A model generated the notes under the pieces. That model was not told where the DNA came from. It was given only the letters and a program-made list of their open reading frames with translations, and searched no databases. From the NCBI GenBank assembly GCA_027886185.1, contig WOAB01000595.1:2852001-2916000 (forward strand): a stretch of 64,000 nucleotides of DNA, read 5' to 3'. The DNA comes from Rheum nobile. Its lineage: Eukaryota; Streptophyta; Magnoliopsida; Caryophyllales; Polygonaceae. This document shows, piece by piece, positions 22,867-34,837 of this stretch (positions are counted from its first letter, which is position 1; each line of letters opens with the position of its first letter). The position numbers and the translations under genes are program-made.

Positions 22867-24118
22867 GAGTGATCATTCTTTGTGTGAATATCGTGATGCT
22901 GAATTCTTTGAACATATATTTCCTTTACAGAAAAATAATGTGCAAATTGATTCTATGCCTAGTGTTGTTGCATCTTCCTCTATGACTTTACCTTCCATGC
23001 CAATTGATGAAATTGAACCTAGGAAGAGTAAGAGGCAAAGAAAAGGAACTAGTTTTGGTCCTGATTTTTTTACTGCTTTCTTGATTGAACTCAAAGATTA
23101 TGATAAATTGAATGATACATTCATTAGTGTGCATATGCTAGAGGATGATCCTAAGACATATTATGAAGCTGTGAGTTCATTGGATGCTAATTTCTGGAAA
23201 GATGCAATTAAAAGTGAAATAGAATCTATTATGTCTAATCACACATGGGAACTAGTTGACATGCCTAAGGAAAACAAAGCCATTGGATGTAAGTGTATTT
23301 TTAAGAAGAAGCTTAAAATAGATGGCTCAATTGAGAGGTACACGTCAAGACTAGCTATTAATGGATTCACTCAAAAATATAGAATTGACTTTTTTGACAC
23401 TTATTCTCCTATAACTAAGATATCAACCATACGTGCATTGTTTGCTTTAGCTTCTAGCTACAAGTTGTTAGTACATCAGATGGAAGTTAAAACTACATTT
23501 TTGAATGATGATCTTAATGAAGAAATCTATATGGAACAACCTCCTGGGTGCGTGGTTCCAGGACATGAAAACAAAGTGTGTAGACTCAAGAAGTCACTCT
23601 ATGGTTTGAAGTAAGCACCAAAGCAATGGTATGAAAAGTTTTATAAGACTATTATGAGCTTTGGTTATAATAAGGTCAATGGATCTGAAGCATGTGTTTA
23701 CTCAAAAAAGTTTGGTGTCGATTGTGTGAGTATATGTCTATATGTTGATGACATGCTTATCTTTGGAACACACATTAATGTCATAAACACGACCAAACTA
23801 TTTTTGTCCTCTCGATTTGATATGAAAGACTTAGGTGAAGCTGATGTGATTTTAGGTGTTAAAGTAACTAGAACAGAAAATGGTTTCACTTTGTTTCAAT
23901 CACATTATGTAGAGAAAGTATTAAAGAAATTTAATCAACTTGATGTGGTGCCAGTAAAGACTCCTTATGACTCAAGCATGCAATTAAAGAGAAATTGTGG
24001 TGATATTGTATCACAAAGTGAATATGCTAAACTAATTGGGAGTTTGATGTTTTTAATGAATTGTACTCAGCCTGATATTGCTTATGCTATTAGTAGACTT
24101 AGTCAGTATACTCATAAC
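22859..24118 (+). pseudogene. Copia reverse transcriptase, interrupted
   Basis: Linker then RT: FWKDAIKSEIESIMSNHTWE, FKKKLKIDGSIERYTSRLAI, HQMEVKTTFLNDDLNEEIYM, EQPPG, LKKSLYGLK, TAA at 23612 (Gln in relatives), APKQWYEKF, and the catalytic YVDDMLIFG at about 23740. It continues with FLSSRFDMKDLGEADVILGV and SRLSQYTHN, where the next element is inserted after 24118. The RT core residues are present; the single stop breaks it. Confidence 0.9.
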
Positions 24119-25033
24119 TGTTGGATCGTTAGAGTTACCTTTGAGGGAACAAAGACTTTGTTCCCACAGAAGGTGCATCGGAATATTATAACAAGAAAGA
24201 TAAGAAACGAACTCACGATGTATAGTGGAAATCCTAATTAGCCAACTAGCTAATCAAAGAAAAACCACTACCTTCAAGCTTCTCGCTTGAGAGGATTTTG
24301 AAGCGTCTACTTGTCTTATTGATTTCTTGTTCGATTACACTTGTAGCATGGACTCCAAACCCTAGACTACCCAGCTAGATTCGAAGATCACTCCTACAAT
24401 AATGAATCCGAACTCAACCCTCAAAGACTCACACACAACTTCACTCTCCTTTCTGTTCTCTTATGCTCACAGTTCATCCTCGTCGATGCTTACATAGAAA
24501 TGAATCCACACTTCTATAAATACAACTCGACTAAACCCTAATCGTAACAAGATAGAAATCTTTTCTAAACTTGGTAACAAGAAGATATTTAAATGATTTG
24601 AAGAATATTATCTTATCAGCCGATATTATCTGAGGAAGGAATTTCCTAAGATAACAAAATCGGATAAAGATAAAATCCTTCTCTCTCCAAATATATTATC
24701 TTAGGAAAGATTTCCTAAGATAACACATTCGGATTCTCTCTCCAAATCTTCTCTTCGGCGAGATCCTTCCAGCCGAAATCCTTTTCCTTGACCGCGTGAT
24801 CTTCCAAGATTGTTTCCATAATCTTCACGCTGGAAATCCTTTACTCCATTCACAGCTTTGTCTTGTTCGTCATTGATGTTCCTTGAGAGGTAACAAAGCA
24901 CATGGACAGAGCTTTGTTCCCTCTGCGATCCTTTGCTGCAATGGTTCCCTGTGACATCTGTCTTTGTTCCTGAAACACTTAGTTACCAGATTAGCTGAAT
25001 GTTTGTTACTATCAAAACCTAAGAAATTCAATA
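24119..25033 (-). repeat. 3' LTR of the nested copia-type element
   Basis: 915 bp. On the plus strand it begins TGTTGGATCG and ends CAATA where the partner has CAACA. Pairs with 30130-31044. Confidence 0.9.
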
Positions 25034-25035
25034 AA

Positions 25036-25052
25036 TTCCCCCTTTTTGATGG
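25036..25052 (-). other. Polypurine tract of the nested copia-type element
   Basis: Minus-strand CCATCAAAAAGGGGGAA directly upstream of the 3' LTR; primes plus-strand DNA synthesis. Confidence 0.7.
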
Positions 25053-25466
25053 TGACAATTATCCTTGACAATAAAACATATACATGAGATAAAGACAGTT
25101 GTGAAGAGAAAGTTTTCCACACTTAGGCATAATAGTTCCCCCTCAGTCTAGCAACATATGAAACCATATTAGTTTCCCCTCAACTAAAGCTACCCGTCAT
25201 TTTTCCCATTTTGGCATCATCAAAAACATAAGTAAAGAGATAGAGAAAAATGAACACATCAAGATAAGCAAAACAACCCCTTGTTCATTAAATAAAACCA
25301 AACAAACTTAAACCAAGTGCAATCACAAACAACAAAACATGCAAAATATCCAGACAAGATCAACATGCTACACAGGGCAAACACAAGTCAGAAACAAAGA
25401 AATTCAAGATAGTGGGGATAAATGAGCTAGGGAACGAAAGAGGGGTTTGGAAGGTGAAAAAGCGAT

Positions 25467-27251
25467 TTAAGCATCACTGGGACCAACCGATGGAGCCGGT
25501 GAGTGAAGAGAGATCAGAGCGCGCACGTCCGCCGTGAGAAGCCGTTGCTGTTCTGCCAGGTTGGTTACTGCCCGGCATAGGCTCCTCAGTTCCTTCCCCA
25601 GAAAAGAATTTTCCTTCAGTTCCCCCTCAGAACCAGCATCCTCAGACTCCTCATGTACTTCAGAAATGACAGGCACACTTCCCACTTTTACCCACCCTTG
25701 GCCTTCTTGAAGAGTGAACTGCATCTTGTGCAGATTGCTGATATCCAGGGGACGGGAAAAGACGCTCGATTCCGCCGAAGAGTTGTATACTTTGTGGTAC
25801 TCTAGAATTTTCTTGATAACTCTTGGGAACGGAAGAGCGTGCTGGTCAGTGTTCCTGGAATGCGCCATGTGCTGCATCATTATCCGTGGGAGACAGATTG
25901 GCTCCTTTTTAAACAGTAGGGAGAGAAGGACTACATCCAGAATAAGCAACTTGTTGTGCTTCTGTCCCCTTGGGGTAACATTGCAGATGAGGTAGTGAAA
26001 TAGCACCTTGTTAATTGCAGACATCTCTGAAGTGTCTAAGTCTCCAGAGCCCTGAGGATTCTGTAAACCGGCCACCGCCCATACTGCCTCAGAGTAGGGA
26101 AAGTCCTTGGGCCAACGGCCTTTTGGATACCCCTCATAGCCTTCGTGAGGAACCTCTAGAGCAACCCCCAACTCGATGATAGAGAACATATGGACGGTTC
26201 CACCAATCTTGTAACTCCCCAGAACAACATGGGGTCTGACCTCCATAACAAACATAGAATAGAACTCTCTCAACAAAACCTCATCAACTCCCTCCTCCTG
26301 CACAAACAGATGACCCCACTTCTGGACTTGCAACACCTCAGAGACCTCCTTCAGAGCATTTTCCTTGAGGAACTCAGGATCAACCAACAGCTCCTTGACC
26401 ACCAACTTGTGGCTGACATCCTTGGTTTCATCAGACACCCCTTTTGCCTTGGTCTTGGCAACCTGACGCCTTTGGCTTTTTCGAACCGGAGCTGCAGAGA
26501 CCTTGGCCCTTTTGGCTTGGTGCCCAGAGAGGGGTTCTTACTCTTCATCAGAAATGAGAGTGATCGCCTTAGCAGCCTGCTTCTGAGCGCGGGTCCTCCT
26601 CTTGGCGGTACAGCCCATCTTAACCCTACCAGAGGGCTGTGAGACCTTTGAAGGCAATTCCTCCTCAGCCTCCTCTGTTAGTTTTCTTGCAAGGCTGCGA
26701 ACCACCCCTTGGATTTTCTGCGTGAGAGTAGTGTGTTCCTCTGTCACTGATGGCGTGACGGCTTCTCCAAGAAAATCATCTGTCTCCTCTTCGATCTGGG
26801 TAGGATGGGTAGGAGAGGATTGGACCTCCTCTCTTTCATTTGAGGAGATAACGGTTGGAGTGACCGAGGATGGTTTAGGGTTAGGGTTTTGAGGAGCGGG
26901 TTCAGGAGTTGGAGAAGTTGGGGCTGTGTAAGGGACCATGATGAGTTTGTCTGGTGTTGGTGATGGTGGAGGAGTGACTTTGGTGGCTTCCGGAGGGGAT
27001 GATGGTGTGTTTGAGGAGGAGGGTAGAGACTGAGTGATGGCGGCTAGTAGGGCTGGGTCAGTTCCCATCGCCGAGAGTTTGTTGAGGAGGATTTGAAGAT
27101 CCTCGGCGACGGCGGTGGGGAGGTTGGAGTGAGAGGCCATTTTTGAAAGGTAAGAGATTTGGGAAGACAAGAGAGTGTAAAGGCAATCGAAGAGGATGAC
27201 AGTGAATAGTGAGAGGGAAATACCTGGAGAGCCGATATTTATATTCACCAC
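25467..27251 (-). pseudogene. Additional ORF of the nested element, plant transposon protein type
   Basis: A single 595-codon frame with one in-frame TAA (26538-26540). The likely start is MASHSNLPTAVAEDLQ (ATG at 27140), less likely the first ATG at 27251. The N-terminal third is Pro/Ser/Thr-rich and acidic; then a basic patch KRRTRAQKQAAKA, and after the stop PVRKSQRRQVAKTKAK. The C-terminal half has REFYSMFVMEVRPH, FSIIELGVALEVP, INKVLFHYLICNVTPRGQKH and LLILDVVLLSLLFKKEPICL. This fits the putative plant transposon protein family (Transposase_32-like) found as an extra ORF in SIRE and gypsy elements. Its function is unknown. It is sense to gag and lies between pol and the 3' LTR, the place of the env-like ORF in SIRE-type elements. 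I see no convincing signal peptide or fusion motif. Confidence 0.65.
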
Positions 27252-27999
27252 GAGATCTTTTCAGTTGCCATAGATAAATTCATATCTTCTCAGTTTCCAA
27301 AGGATAATCATCACAATCTTCAACTTCCTAAAATAAACTTTCAGAATCTCGTCCAAATTCAACCGAACCCTAACGCAAGGCCCATTCAGTCTCACAGCCA
27401 TCAAATAAACCCTAAATTCTCAACACTTCCCAATGGCAGGCACAAAACATAACTCCCTATCACATCAATCAACTCACAACAGCAAGTCCCATAGAGACGA
27501 TTCGTTTTCCCGCCAAGCCAAAAGAAAGTAGTAATGTGTGGTGCTTGGGGATAGTTACCAGAGAGGCTATAAAGAACAACACACGAAAAAAAACATATGA
27601 CATTTTTGATAACTTTTAATCATGCATGAGAGGCTCCCAGATGTGTATGATTAGAGGGGCTCATAGGAAGCATCAAGCATGAAGGCTAGGGTAAGCTGTA
27701 GAGTCAATAATCATGTGGGTTTATAATGAGGGAACAATGCATCAAATTGACTCTTTTGGGCCGAAAGAAAGCCGATTCATGTGTTATTGTGATAGCATAG
27801 ACGATCATGCAAGAAATTGAACACATAAGTGAAGCAAGAGCACAGATCTAAGCCAGTTGTTTATTTGATAACCAGGAGAAAGAATGCAGATCAAGACACG
27901 ATGATTAAACTTTCACACTTTGCCATGTAATTTAGCCAATCATCGAGGGAACATAACATATAGACATATATTAGAGGACACAAACCAGGTTTCGTACAG
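27252..27999. other. Non-coding internal part of the nested element
   Basis: Between the pol remnant and the additional ORF (minus strand); stops in all frames; no motif recognised. Confidence 0.45.
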
Positions 28000-28153
28000 A
28001 ACTGAACAAAGGGTTCCCCATTTAGTGCCTTGATGAGAAAGTTAGCGATTTAAGCCTTGGTTCCGCAGAGATCCATGGATGCTAACCCTTTCTCCTCACA
28101 ATCACGCAAGGAGTGATGTCTTATCTCGATATGTGTGGTACCTGAGTGTTGAT
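28000..28153 (-). pseudogene. Copia RNase H C-terminal remnant
   Basis: The minus strand reads DQHSGTTHIEIRHHSLRDCE then EKGLASMDLCGTKA, a TAA, IANFLIKAL and EPFVQF. This is the end of copia RNase H (xKHIEIRHHFxRDxVEKG...ADIFTKAL). It shows that the element once had pol and lost protease through most of RNase H by internal deletion. Confidence 0.75.
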
Positions 28154-28339
28154 CAGGAAACAACCAGACAATTAGTGCTCATAATCACAAAAATTTTCCC
28201 TTACCTTGATTCACCAGGTTGTTGAGTCCCAAGAAGCCTTTAGAAGTGAGGTGATACTTTCTTTGTTCCCTGTCAGGTAACTAATGCGTACAATTGAAAT
28301 ACCGGGAACTTTCCTCGCTTCAACCTGTATAGAAAGAGT

Positions 28340-28660
28340 TATTTTTTCCGAACCCAGACAAGCTTAGGCTTTCTGGGTGTGGGAGCAACATATTTGATTT
28401 TTGGAGGTTTAGCCTTCATTTTCTCCCTAGCAGTGCAAGCAATCTCTTCATTGTGTTTCTTCAGGAGGCACTCTTGTTTGTAGTGACCAGAGTGACCACA
28501 ATACCAACAGACCCTTTGACACTTTAGATCAACATACTTACTCTATCCAGGCCAAATTGATTTGTTAGCAATCCTAGAATGAAAATCAATATGATTGGAC
28601 TTACCGCTTTGAGATTGTTTCAACCAATTGGAATGAGCCTTCTGTCCATGGTACCAAGCC
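28340..28660 (-). pseudogene. Second gag zinc-knuckle segment
   Basis: The minus strand reads KCQRVCWYCGHSGHYKQECL, a CX2CX4HX4C knuckle, followed by a Lys/Pro-rich tail (PPKIKYVAPTPRKPKLVWVR) with a stop near 28344. It is the continuation of the gag frame at 28922-29746 if the insertion 28699-29083 is removed. Confidence 0.7.
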
Positions 28661-28661
28661 C

Positions 28662-29083
28662 TGTTCCCATCAGTCGAATTTGAACAGTCTGTGCGATTTT
28701 GAAGCGTCTACTCAAGCTAGAATTAAATGCCAGTACCCATAAAAATATTCTAAGGCCCGATAATACCTCAAATGTATATAATAACGTCTAAAAGATTATT
28801 ACAGAGATTATATGAGTTATAGAAATTCTGAAAACGCCAAACGCGTCTCGCTTACAGAACGAGGGTTGGGAAAATTACCCAAATACCCTTACTGAATTGA
28901 GGGTTATTACACCCTTGGTGTTCAATCTAGATGTAAACGATCGTGGATAGGGGTCGAAGTTCTTCTTCGTCGAGCGTTCGTCTCTGGAGAAGGGGGTGAC
29001 TGTTCATTTTTGCTGTCGGAGTGGCGAGTTGAGAGTTCGTTTTTGCTGTTCCCATCAGTCGAATTTGAACAGTCTGTGCGATT
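28662..29083 (-). repeat. 37-bp direct repeat flanking an insertion in gag
   Basis: TGTTCCCATCAGTCGAATTT and the next 17 bases occur at 28662-28698 and 29047-29083. The intervening 348 bp includes 28857-28911, which on the minus strand resembles the start of the Tekay-like LTR at 48383 (TGTAATAACCCTCAATTCAG; compare TGTAATACCCCTCATTTTTA). The rest is of unknown origin. Confidence 0.7.
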
Positions 29084-29746
29084 GTTCCTTCTCGAGGAAC
29101 TGTCCCCTTTTTCTTTTGTTGACTGTTTTCCTTCGACTCTAGGACTTTTAGACTTAGTGCCATCAACAGGAAGCTTAGGTTGATAACCAATTCCAAAGCG
29201 ATGTACTTCCTTCTTTTCAGTTTTCTTTTCATTCTTGGCCGCTACAAACACAATACCTTTTGGCTTTTCCTTCTGTTCCTCACTGAGTTTAGATAGATCA
29301 CTAGACAGTTTTGCATTGCCTAGTTTTAACATTAATGACTCGGATTCAAGTGAGGAAACAGTGGATTCTAGAGATGTAATTTTTTCAGTGAGTTTTGGAC
29401 ACTCGTTGCAAGGACTTGGAGAAGAATATGAAACTTTCTCAAGATTGGTCACTTTTTCTGCCCAACCTTTGTTTTCATCGATCAAACTTGAGATCAATTC
29501 ATCCTTTTCTTCAATCTGCTCACTGAAAAGACTATTCTCATGAACAAGTTTCTTAATGAAGAAGATTAATTGTTGCTTAGACTTGCTTTTCAAATTTGAG
29601 ATGAGTTCAGATTCATTTACCTTAAACTCCTGCATACCACCTTTTGTCTTTGATTCATCAGGGTCTTCTATGGCCATCAAACAGACATCCCTTGAATGAT
29701 AGGATTCTTCATCATCTGAGTCAGAATCACCCCATGTTGCGACCAT
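28922..29746 (-). pseudogene. Copia-type gag, acidic and coiled-coil part
   Basis: A 274-codon frame starting MVATWGDSDSDDEESYHSRD then VCLMAIED, typical of gag after the first knuckle in SIRE-like and related copia elements. It is followed by a coiled-coil (SEQIEEKDELISSLIDENKG; KLTEKITSLESTVSSLESES) and a basic Ser/Lys-rich tail. The last 42 residues come from the inserted DNA (after STDGN), so the natural C-terminus is displaced to 28340-28660. Confidence 0.8.
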
Positions 29747-29749
29747 TGC

Positions 29750-30073
29750 TTATTCCCCTTCACGAAACGGAGGAAGACCTGCCTTCTTCTTGAAGCAGTT
29801 TTTGGCAAAATGTCCTTTGTTTTGACAGAGGTAACAAATGACATCCTTCGTGTCTTTGTTCCCTTCGGAGGAACACGGGGTGCCCTTGTTTTGAGACCAT
29901 ATCTTCTTCATTGCTCTAGTGATGAGAGCCACATCTTCATCACCGTCCTTCTCTTCATCTTCAACTTGAGACCAGTCAAAGGCACGAACAACCTTTAAAG
30001 CAATGCTTTGAGCCTTCTCTTCTCCTTTCTTGTTCATCTTGTGGTTATCGACGGATGCATTGCTTGACGACAT
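29750..30073 (-). pseudogene. Copia-type gag, first zinc-knuckle part
   Basis: Starts MSSSNASVDNHKMNKKGEEK; contains CYLCQNKGHFAKNC (CX2CX4HX4C) for RNA binding. The usual UBN2 capsid domain that should precede it is missing: only about 45 bp separate this start from the PBS. It stops one codon before the ATG of the next gag piece (same frame direction, 29746). Confidence 0.8.
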
Positions 30074-30115
30074 CTTTCCTGCAAAGTTTTTAACGAAAAT
30101 AATCTAGAGCACCAG

Positions 30116-30127
30116 GCTCTGATACCA
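30116..30127 (-). other. Primer binding site, initiator tRNA-Met
   Basis: Minus-strand TGGTATCAGAGC, 2 nt from the 5' LTR end; complementary to the 3' end of plant initiator tRNA-Met. Confidence 0.9.
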
Positions 30128-30129
30128 AT

Positions 30130-31044
30130 TGTTGGATCGTTAGAGTTACCTTTGAGGGAACAAAGACTTTGTTCCCACAGAAGGTGCAACGGAATATTAT
30201 ATCAACAAAGATAAGAAACGAACTCACGATGTATAGTGGAAACCCTAATTAACCAACTAGCTAATCAAAGAAAAACCACTACCTTCAAGCTTCTCGCTTG
30301 AGAGGATTTTGAAGCGTCTAATTGTCTTATTGATTTCTTGTTCGATTACACTTGTAACATGGACTCCAAACCCTAGACTACCCAGCTAGATTCGAAGATC
30401 ACTCCTACAATGATGAATCCGAACTCAACCCTCAAAGACTCACAAACAACTTCACTCTCCTTTCTGTTCTCTTATGCTCACAGTTCGTCGTCGTCGATGC
30501 TTACATAGAAATGAATCCACACTTCTATAAATACAACTCGACTAAACCCTAATCGTAACAAGATAGAAATCTTTTCTAAACTTGGTAACAAGAAGATATT
30601 TAAATGATTTGAAGAATATTATCCTATCAACCGATATTATCCGAGGAAGGAATTTCCTAAGATAACAAAATCGGATAAAGATAAAATCCTTCTCTCTCCA
30701 AATATATTATCTTAGGAAAGATTTCCTAAGATAACACATTCGGATTCTCTCTCCAAATCTTCTCTTCGGTGAGATCCTTCCAGCCGAAATCCTTTTCCTT
30801 GACCGCATGATCTTCCAAGATTGTTTCCATAATCTTCACGCTGGAAATCCTTTACTCCATTCGCAGCTTTGTCTTGTTCATCATTGATGTTCCTTGAGAG
30901 GTAACAAAGCACATGGACAGAGCTTTGTTCCCTCTACGATCCTTTGTTGCAATGGTTCCCTATGATAGCTGTCTTTGTTCCTGAAATACTTAGTTACCGG
31001 ATTAGCTGAATGTTTATTACTATCAAAACCTAAGGAATTCAACA
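30130..31044 (-). repeat. 5' LTR of the nested copia-type element
   Basis: 915 bp; plus-strand TGTTGGATCG ... TTCAACA. Confidence 0.9.
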
Positions 31045-31623
31045 ATAACCCTAGTAAGGATCATTGGTGTGCACTTAACAAATTATTGAGATATCTAAAA
31101 GTCACTATGGATTGGGGTTTGCACTTTGTTGGTTATCCTAAAGTTTTTTTAGGGATATTGTGATGCAAACTGGGTTACCGATAATGATGAAGTTAGCTCC
31201 ACTAGCGGTTATGTTTTTACATTATGTGGTGGTGCTATCTTTTGGAAGTCTTCTAAACAGGCTTGTATTGCTAGATCTACTATGGAATCTGAGTTCATAG
31301 CTTTAGACTTAGAAGGTCAAGAGGTTGAGTAGTTAAGGAGCTTACTGGCTGACTTACCATTGTGGGGGCGTCCAACTCCTCCTATTTTTCTACATTGTGA
31401 CTCACAATCTGCTATTTGTATAGCTAATAATAATGCCTATAATGGCAAGAAGAGACACATTTGGATTAGACATGAGTCTGTGAGGCAACTAATCACGAAT
31501 GGTGTACTCATGTTGGAGTATGTGAGAACAAAGAGGAACATTGCAAATCCTGTAACTAAAGGTTTAAACAAGAGATTAGTTTTTGATACGTCGAGGGGAA
31601 TGGGAATCAAACCTGTGAGATGA
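31045..31623 (+). pseudogene. Copia RNase H domain, rest of the outer element
   Basis: Continues the reading broken at 24118: NPSKDHWCALNKLLRYLKVT, then a frameshift near 31150, CDANWVTDNDEVSSTSGYVF, SSKQACIARSTMESEFIALD, a TAG at about 31330 (EVE stop LRSLL), and HCDSQSAICIANN. The last part, RHESVRQLITNG and YVRTKRNIANPVTKGLNK, is the standard C-terminus, with Asn for the last acidic residue (AD to AN). The TGA at 31621 is the likely natural end of pol. Confidence 0.88.
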
Positions 31624-31733
31624 GGAATTCTTGGTGGATCCCCTTTGTGGTTAAACGAAGCCATAAAAAGACTCATATGACGGTATAATACATCCCATTT
31701 CTATGACAAGTGTAGTTTAGAGATTGAGCATTA

Positions 31734-33169
31734 TGACGGGGCTAGAAATACGCAAGCAATTATCGTTGATTAGCCTCAATCAAAGTAAAATTTCCTAACA
31801 GACCTACTAAACAGAAGTATAGCAGACAAGTAAGGGTCGAACCCACAGGGAAGATCGATGTAGTGTGAAAGTATGAATGACAAGTGACACGAACAAGGGG
31901 GGGGGGGGGGGGGTTAGTTATCAAGAGGAAGCAAAGCAAACCAAAGCAAACAAGTTGAATTGAGTTGAGAAAATATAATGAGGGAAAGTAGTTCTACTAG
32001 AGCGAAATCCACAGTACAGAGATAGAGTTCGATCAGGGAAATCTATTCAATCCAAGTTCTTTAATTATCCTTATAGTTGTTCCCACCCTGATCTTAAGCA
32101 CTATCGATTCTTACAGTTGTCGATAGACTTATTACTATGCCAATGACAAAATACCACCAGTCACGCCTGTCACGCGGTACCAGACCGGGGTACTTTACAA
32201 CCAACAAAGCAATAGCAATGCATACAAGGATATAGGATACATGCAAGTAGAAAGACGTACAAGTACTCACTCCCCTACTTAACATGCAACTGATTCTCAC
32301 TCACAATTGTACGCTCGGAACCCTTATACGCACAATTGTGTTTGCCACTAGATATGCACTCGGAACCCCTATATGCAAATCCTAGCAATTGATAAATAGT
32401 ATTCAACCTAGCTGGCCAGACTATGAAGAATAACGATAAATCAATAATCAATATATCCAAGAGAATCAAACCAACATACATAAGAATAAGAACAAGGAAT
32501 AGAAATCTCACAAACACATCAACTGCACTGCTTCAATCGTCTAGCAAAACAAAGAAAAGTTAGTTCTCCATCAAAGGGGATGAAAAACTCTATAGAAAAT
32601 AACGTCTGAAAACAGAAGCAATCAAGTGATGATAAGTCTCTTTTCTCTTAACCTAGAAAAGAGGCTTAAATAGTCTTAACAAACTAGGTTAAACTAAAGC
32701 TGAAATTAAAGGAAACAAAATAATAATAAAATAAAGTCTCAAACATAAAAGGAAACTAAATCGTCTCTGGCGCGAGGTCATTAAGCACAGCCACCGCGGG
32801 GCGGTGAATTCCACCGCGAGGCATCGAACTTCCACCGCTGGGCGGTGGCATCCTCTGGCGCGGGCTTCATCTTCACTGAGAGTCACCGCCGGGCCGCGGT
32901 ACTTCTGACGCGGGGCGATGAGCTCATTTCTCCAGCTCTCTTCTTCTCTGCTTCTGCTGCTCTTCAATCCTACCAAGTGTTGGTAGTCTTCTCCATAGAT
33001 GCTCCAGCAGCTCCATCCATCCTCATGCTCCATCTAAGCTGTAAAACCTTGGATTTCTTCACTTCTCTCCAAAACATTTGGATTGCAGACTTAGCACCAA
33101 AACTCATCCAAAACCTCTCCAAATCATGCTAATAATTGCTAGTAAAGGTGTATGAAATGACACCTATCA
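31734..33169 (-). repeat. 3' LTR of the Athila-like element
   Basis: 1436 bp; minus-strand start TGATAGGTGTC, end CCCCGTCA. Contains a run of 17 G at 31897-31913 and a cluster of GC-rich CCACCGCGGGGCGGTG-like motifs at 32791-32920. Confidence 0.9.
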
Positions 33170-34837
33170 AATTCCCCCATGCTTAAACCTTGCTCGTCCT
33201 CGAGTAAGCTAAAGATAAACCTACTCTCTCAATCAAACACCAAGGCCTCAAGAAGTACAAGAAAATATGACACTAGCAATTACAACATCTCAACAATCGG
33301 CTCCAGAGTACCAAAACAATATGCACAGCACAACAACACAATACAATCAACACCACACACCAAAGCTACAAGGAAAGCAGAGTACTTCCCCCAAGCTTAT
33401 CCCAAACACCATAGAGTGAATCAAAATCTAATCCTATCTCCCATCTATCTTCTTATGCCTCCCAGAGTGACCTACCCGACAATCCTTCTTTGACTCCTTT
33501 TCTTATGATGCCTCGCCAAGAATAATGAGAAATCCTAGAATCACTCTTCTTCTTTTTCGCTCATTTTGCCAAGGCGCCCTTTCGGGTTTTCACCAAGCCA
33601 CTCATTTCATTTTCCAATAGATGTACTCACATAAGCTCACATCACTCTTGACCACATATTACCCCAGCCTAATGCTGGTCCAAGCCATATGCTTATTACC
33701 TAGGCCGCCCTTTCGGGTTTTCGACCTATCCCAGGATTTTTAATGTATGCCTTTTTTCAATTTTTGGCTTTTTTCATTTTTATTCATTTTTCTCCTCAAC
33801 GACGTAGCAAGTATAGAACTCTCCCCCATGCTTAAACATTGCATTGTCCTCAATGTAATGAAATACAAAAGAATAGAAGCACAGGGAGAAGCAAAAAAAT
33901 AACTCACAAACGTCGCCAAGCTGCTTGGACACTTCCTTTGTTGCTGGCGGTCTTCTCAATAAATGCCTAGGTCTCTGGTGTTGGGCGGGTGTCTTCATCA
34001 ACTCTATAATCTTCTCCTACCGTGCAACCATAATGGAACCACTTTGGTGAATAGTGGTGTAGCACAAATGTCGGGGTTATACGGCCTTCTAGGAACACAT
34101 GGTGGAGCCCAGATATCATCTTGGTGGGGGCTCTAGCGTTCCTCCTCCTCAGCTGTCGAATGTAGGGCCATCATCGTTGCCAAATAATGTGTGGTTAAAG
34201 TGTTCCTCCGTTAGCAACATGATGCACACCTTTTCGTGGTGACTCTGGACAGCTCGGTAAAACTTTTTTTTTTTTTTTGCCTCCCCGTTTAAGGTTTTTT
34301 CAGGGAGCGACTTAGTGCAGGGACAGGAGAGACTTACATTGGTGTGGAAACACCTTCTTCAATAGGCATAGGTCTCCTCCCTGCAGGTTAGTCGGAAACA
34401 AAGAAAACAAAAAACAAAGCAAAAACACACTAAAGAAAAATGCAAAAACAAATAATGAAAAGCAAAGAGAGAAAAACATACCTCGGATTGCCTCCCGGAC
34501 AACGCCTTAGTTATTGTCTTGGCTTGACATCCTACTCATCTTCTCAACTTGGGTTGATTATAGCAACTGAACACCTGGGATCTATATCCAGGGGATGCCT
34601 CTTTGGGTGCTCCATGTTGAGCATTGCCCCCATGCTCTTGTACTTCATGGTAGATGGACTATTGTGCATATCTATGAACGTACTTTCCATTTTCAGAAAC
34701 TGTCTACCCAGCATCTCAGGGGCTACATGTTTATCCTGCCCCGTATCCAGCATATAAGAATCCGTCATCTGTATCAAGGCCTCCTTCTTGTGCTTCCCCT
34801 TTGGTTTCTTTTTTATCTTACCCAGCGCCTTTAAAAG
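33170..34837. other. Non-coding internal region of the Athila-like element
   Basis: Minus-strand PPT-like GCATGGGGGAATT abuts the 3' LTR at 33170-33182. Two copies of GCCCTTTCGGGTTTTC (33569 and 33706) and T/A homopolymers follow. No pol motif is visible; a 77-codon minus-strand frame at 34544-34777 has no recognised domain. Confidence 0.6.

Larger units (their letters stand above)
24119..31044 (-). mobile_element. Copia-type LTR element nested in the first, most of pol deleted
   Basis: Exact TSD ATAAC at 24114-24118 and 31045-31049. LTRs 24119-25033 and 30130-31044 differ at about 27 positions by eye (near 3 percent). The minus-strand order is 5' LTR, PBS for initiator tRNA-Met, gag zinc knuckle and coiled-coil part, second zinc knuckle, a short RNase H tail, a long additional ORF, PPT, 3' LTR. 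The gag style (WGDSDSDDEE...CLMA, two separated knuckles) and an ORF after pol resemble SIRE/Maximus elements. Protease, integrase and RT are absent, so it depended on a helper. Confidence 0.88.

Noticed and set aside
25467..27251. A true envelope glycoprotein in the nested copia-type element
   Set aside because: The position fits the env-like ORF of SIRE, but I see no clear signal peptide, fusion peptide or C-terminal membrane anchor; the sequence fits the plant transposon protein type better.
31840..31862. tRNA-like GGGTCGAACCCACAGG
   Set aside because: Resembles a T-arm but no acceptor or anticodon stem can be built around it; it recurs in both LTRs of the Athila-like element.
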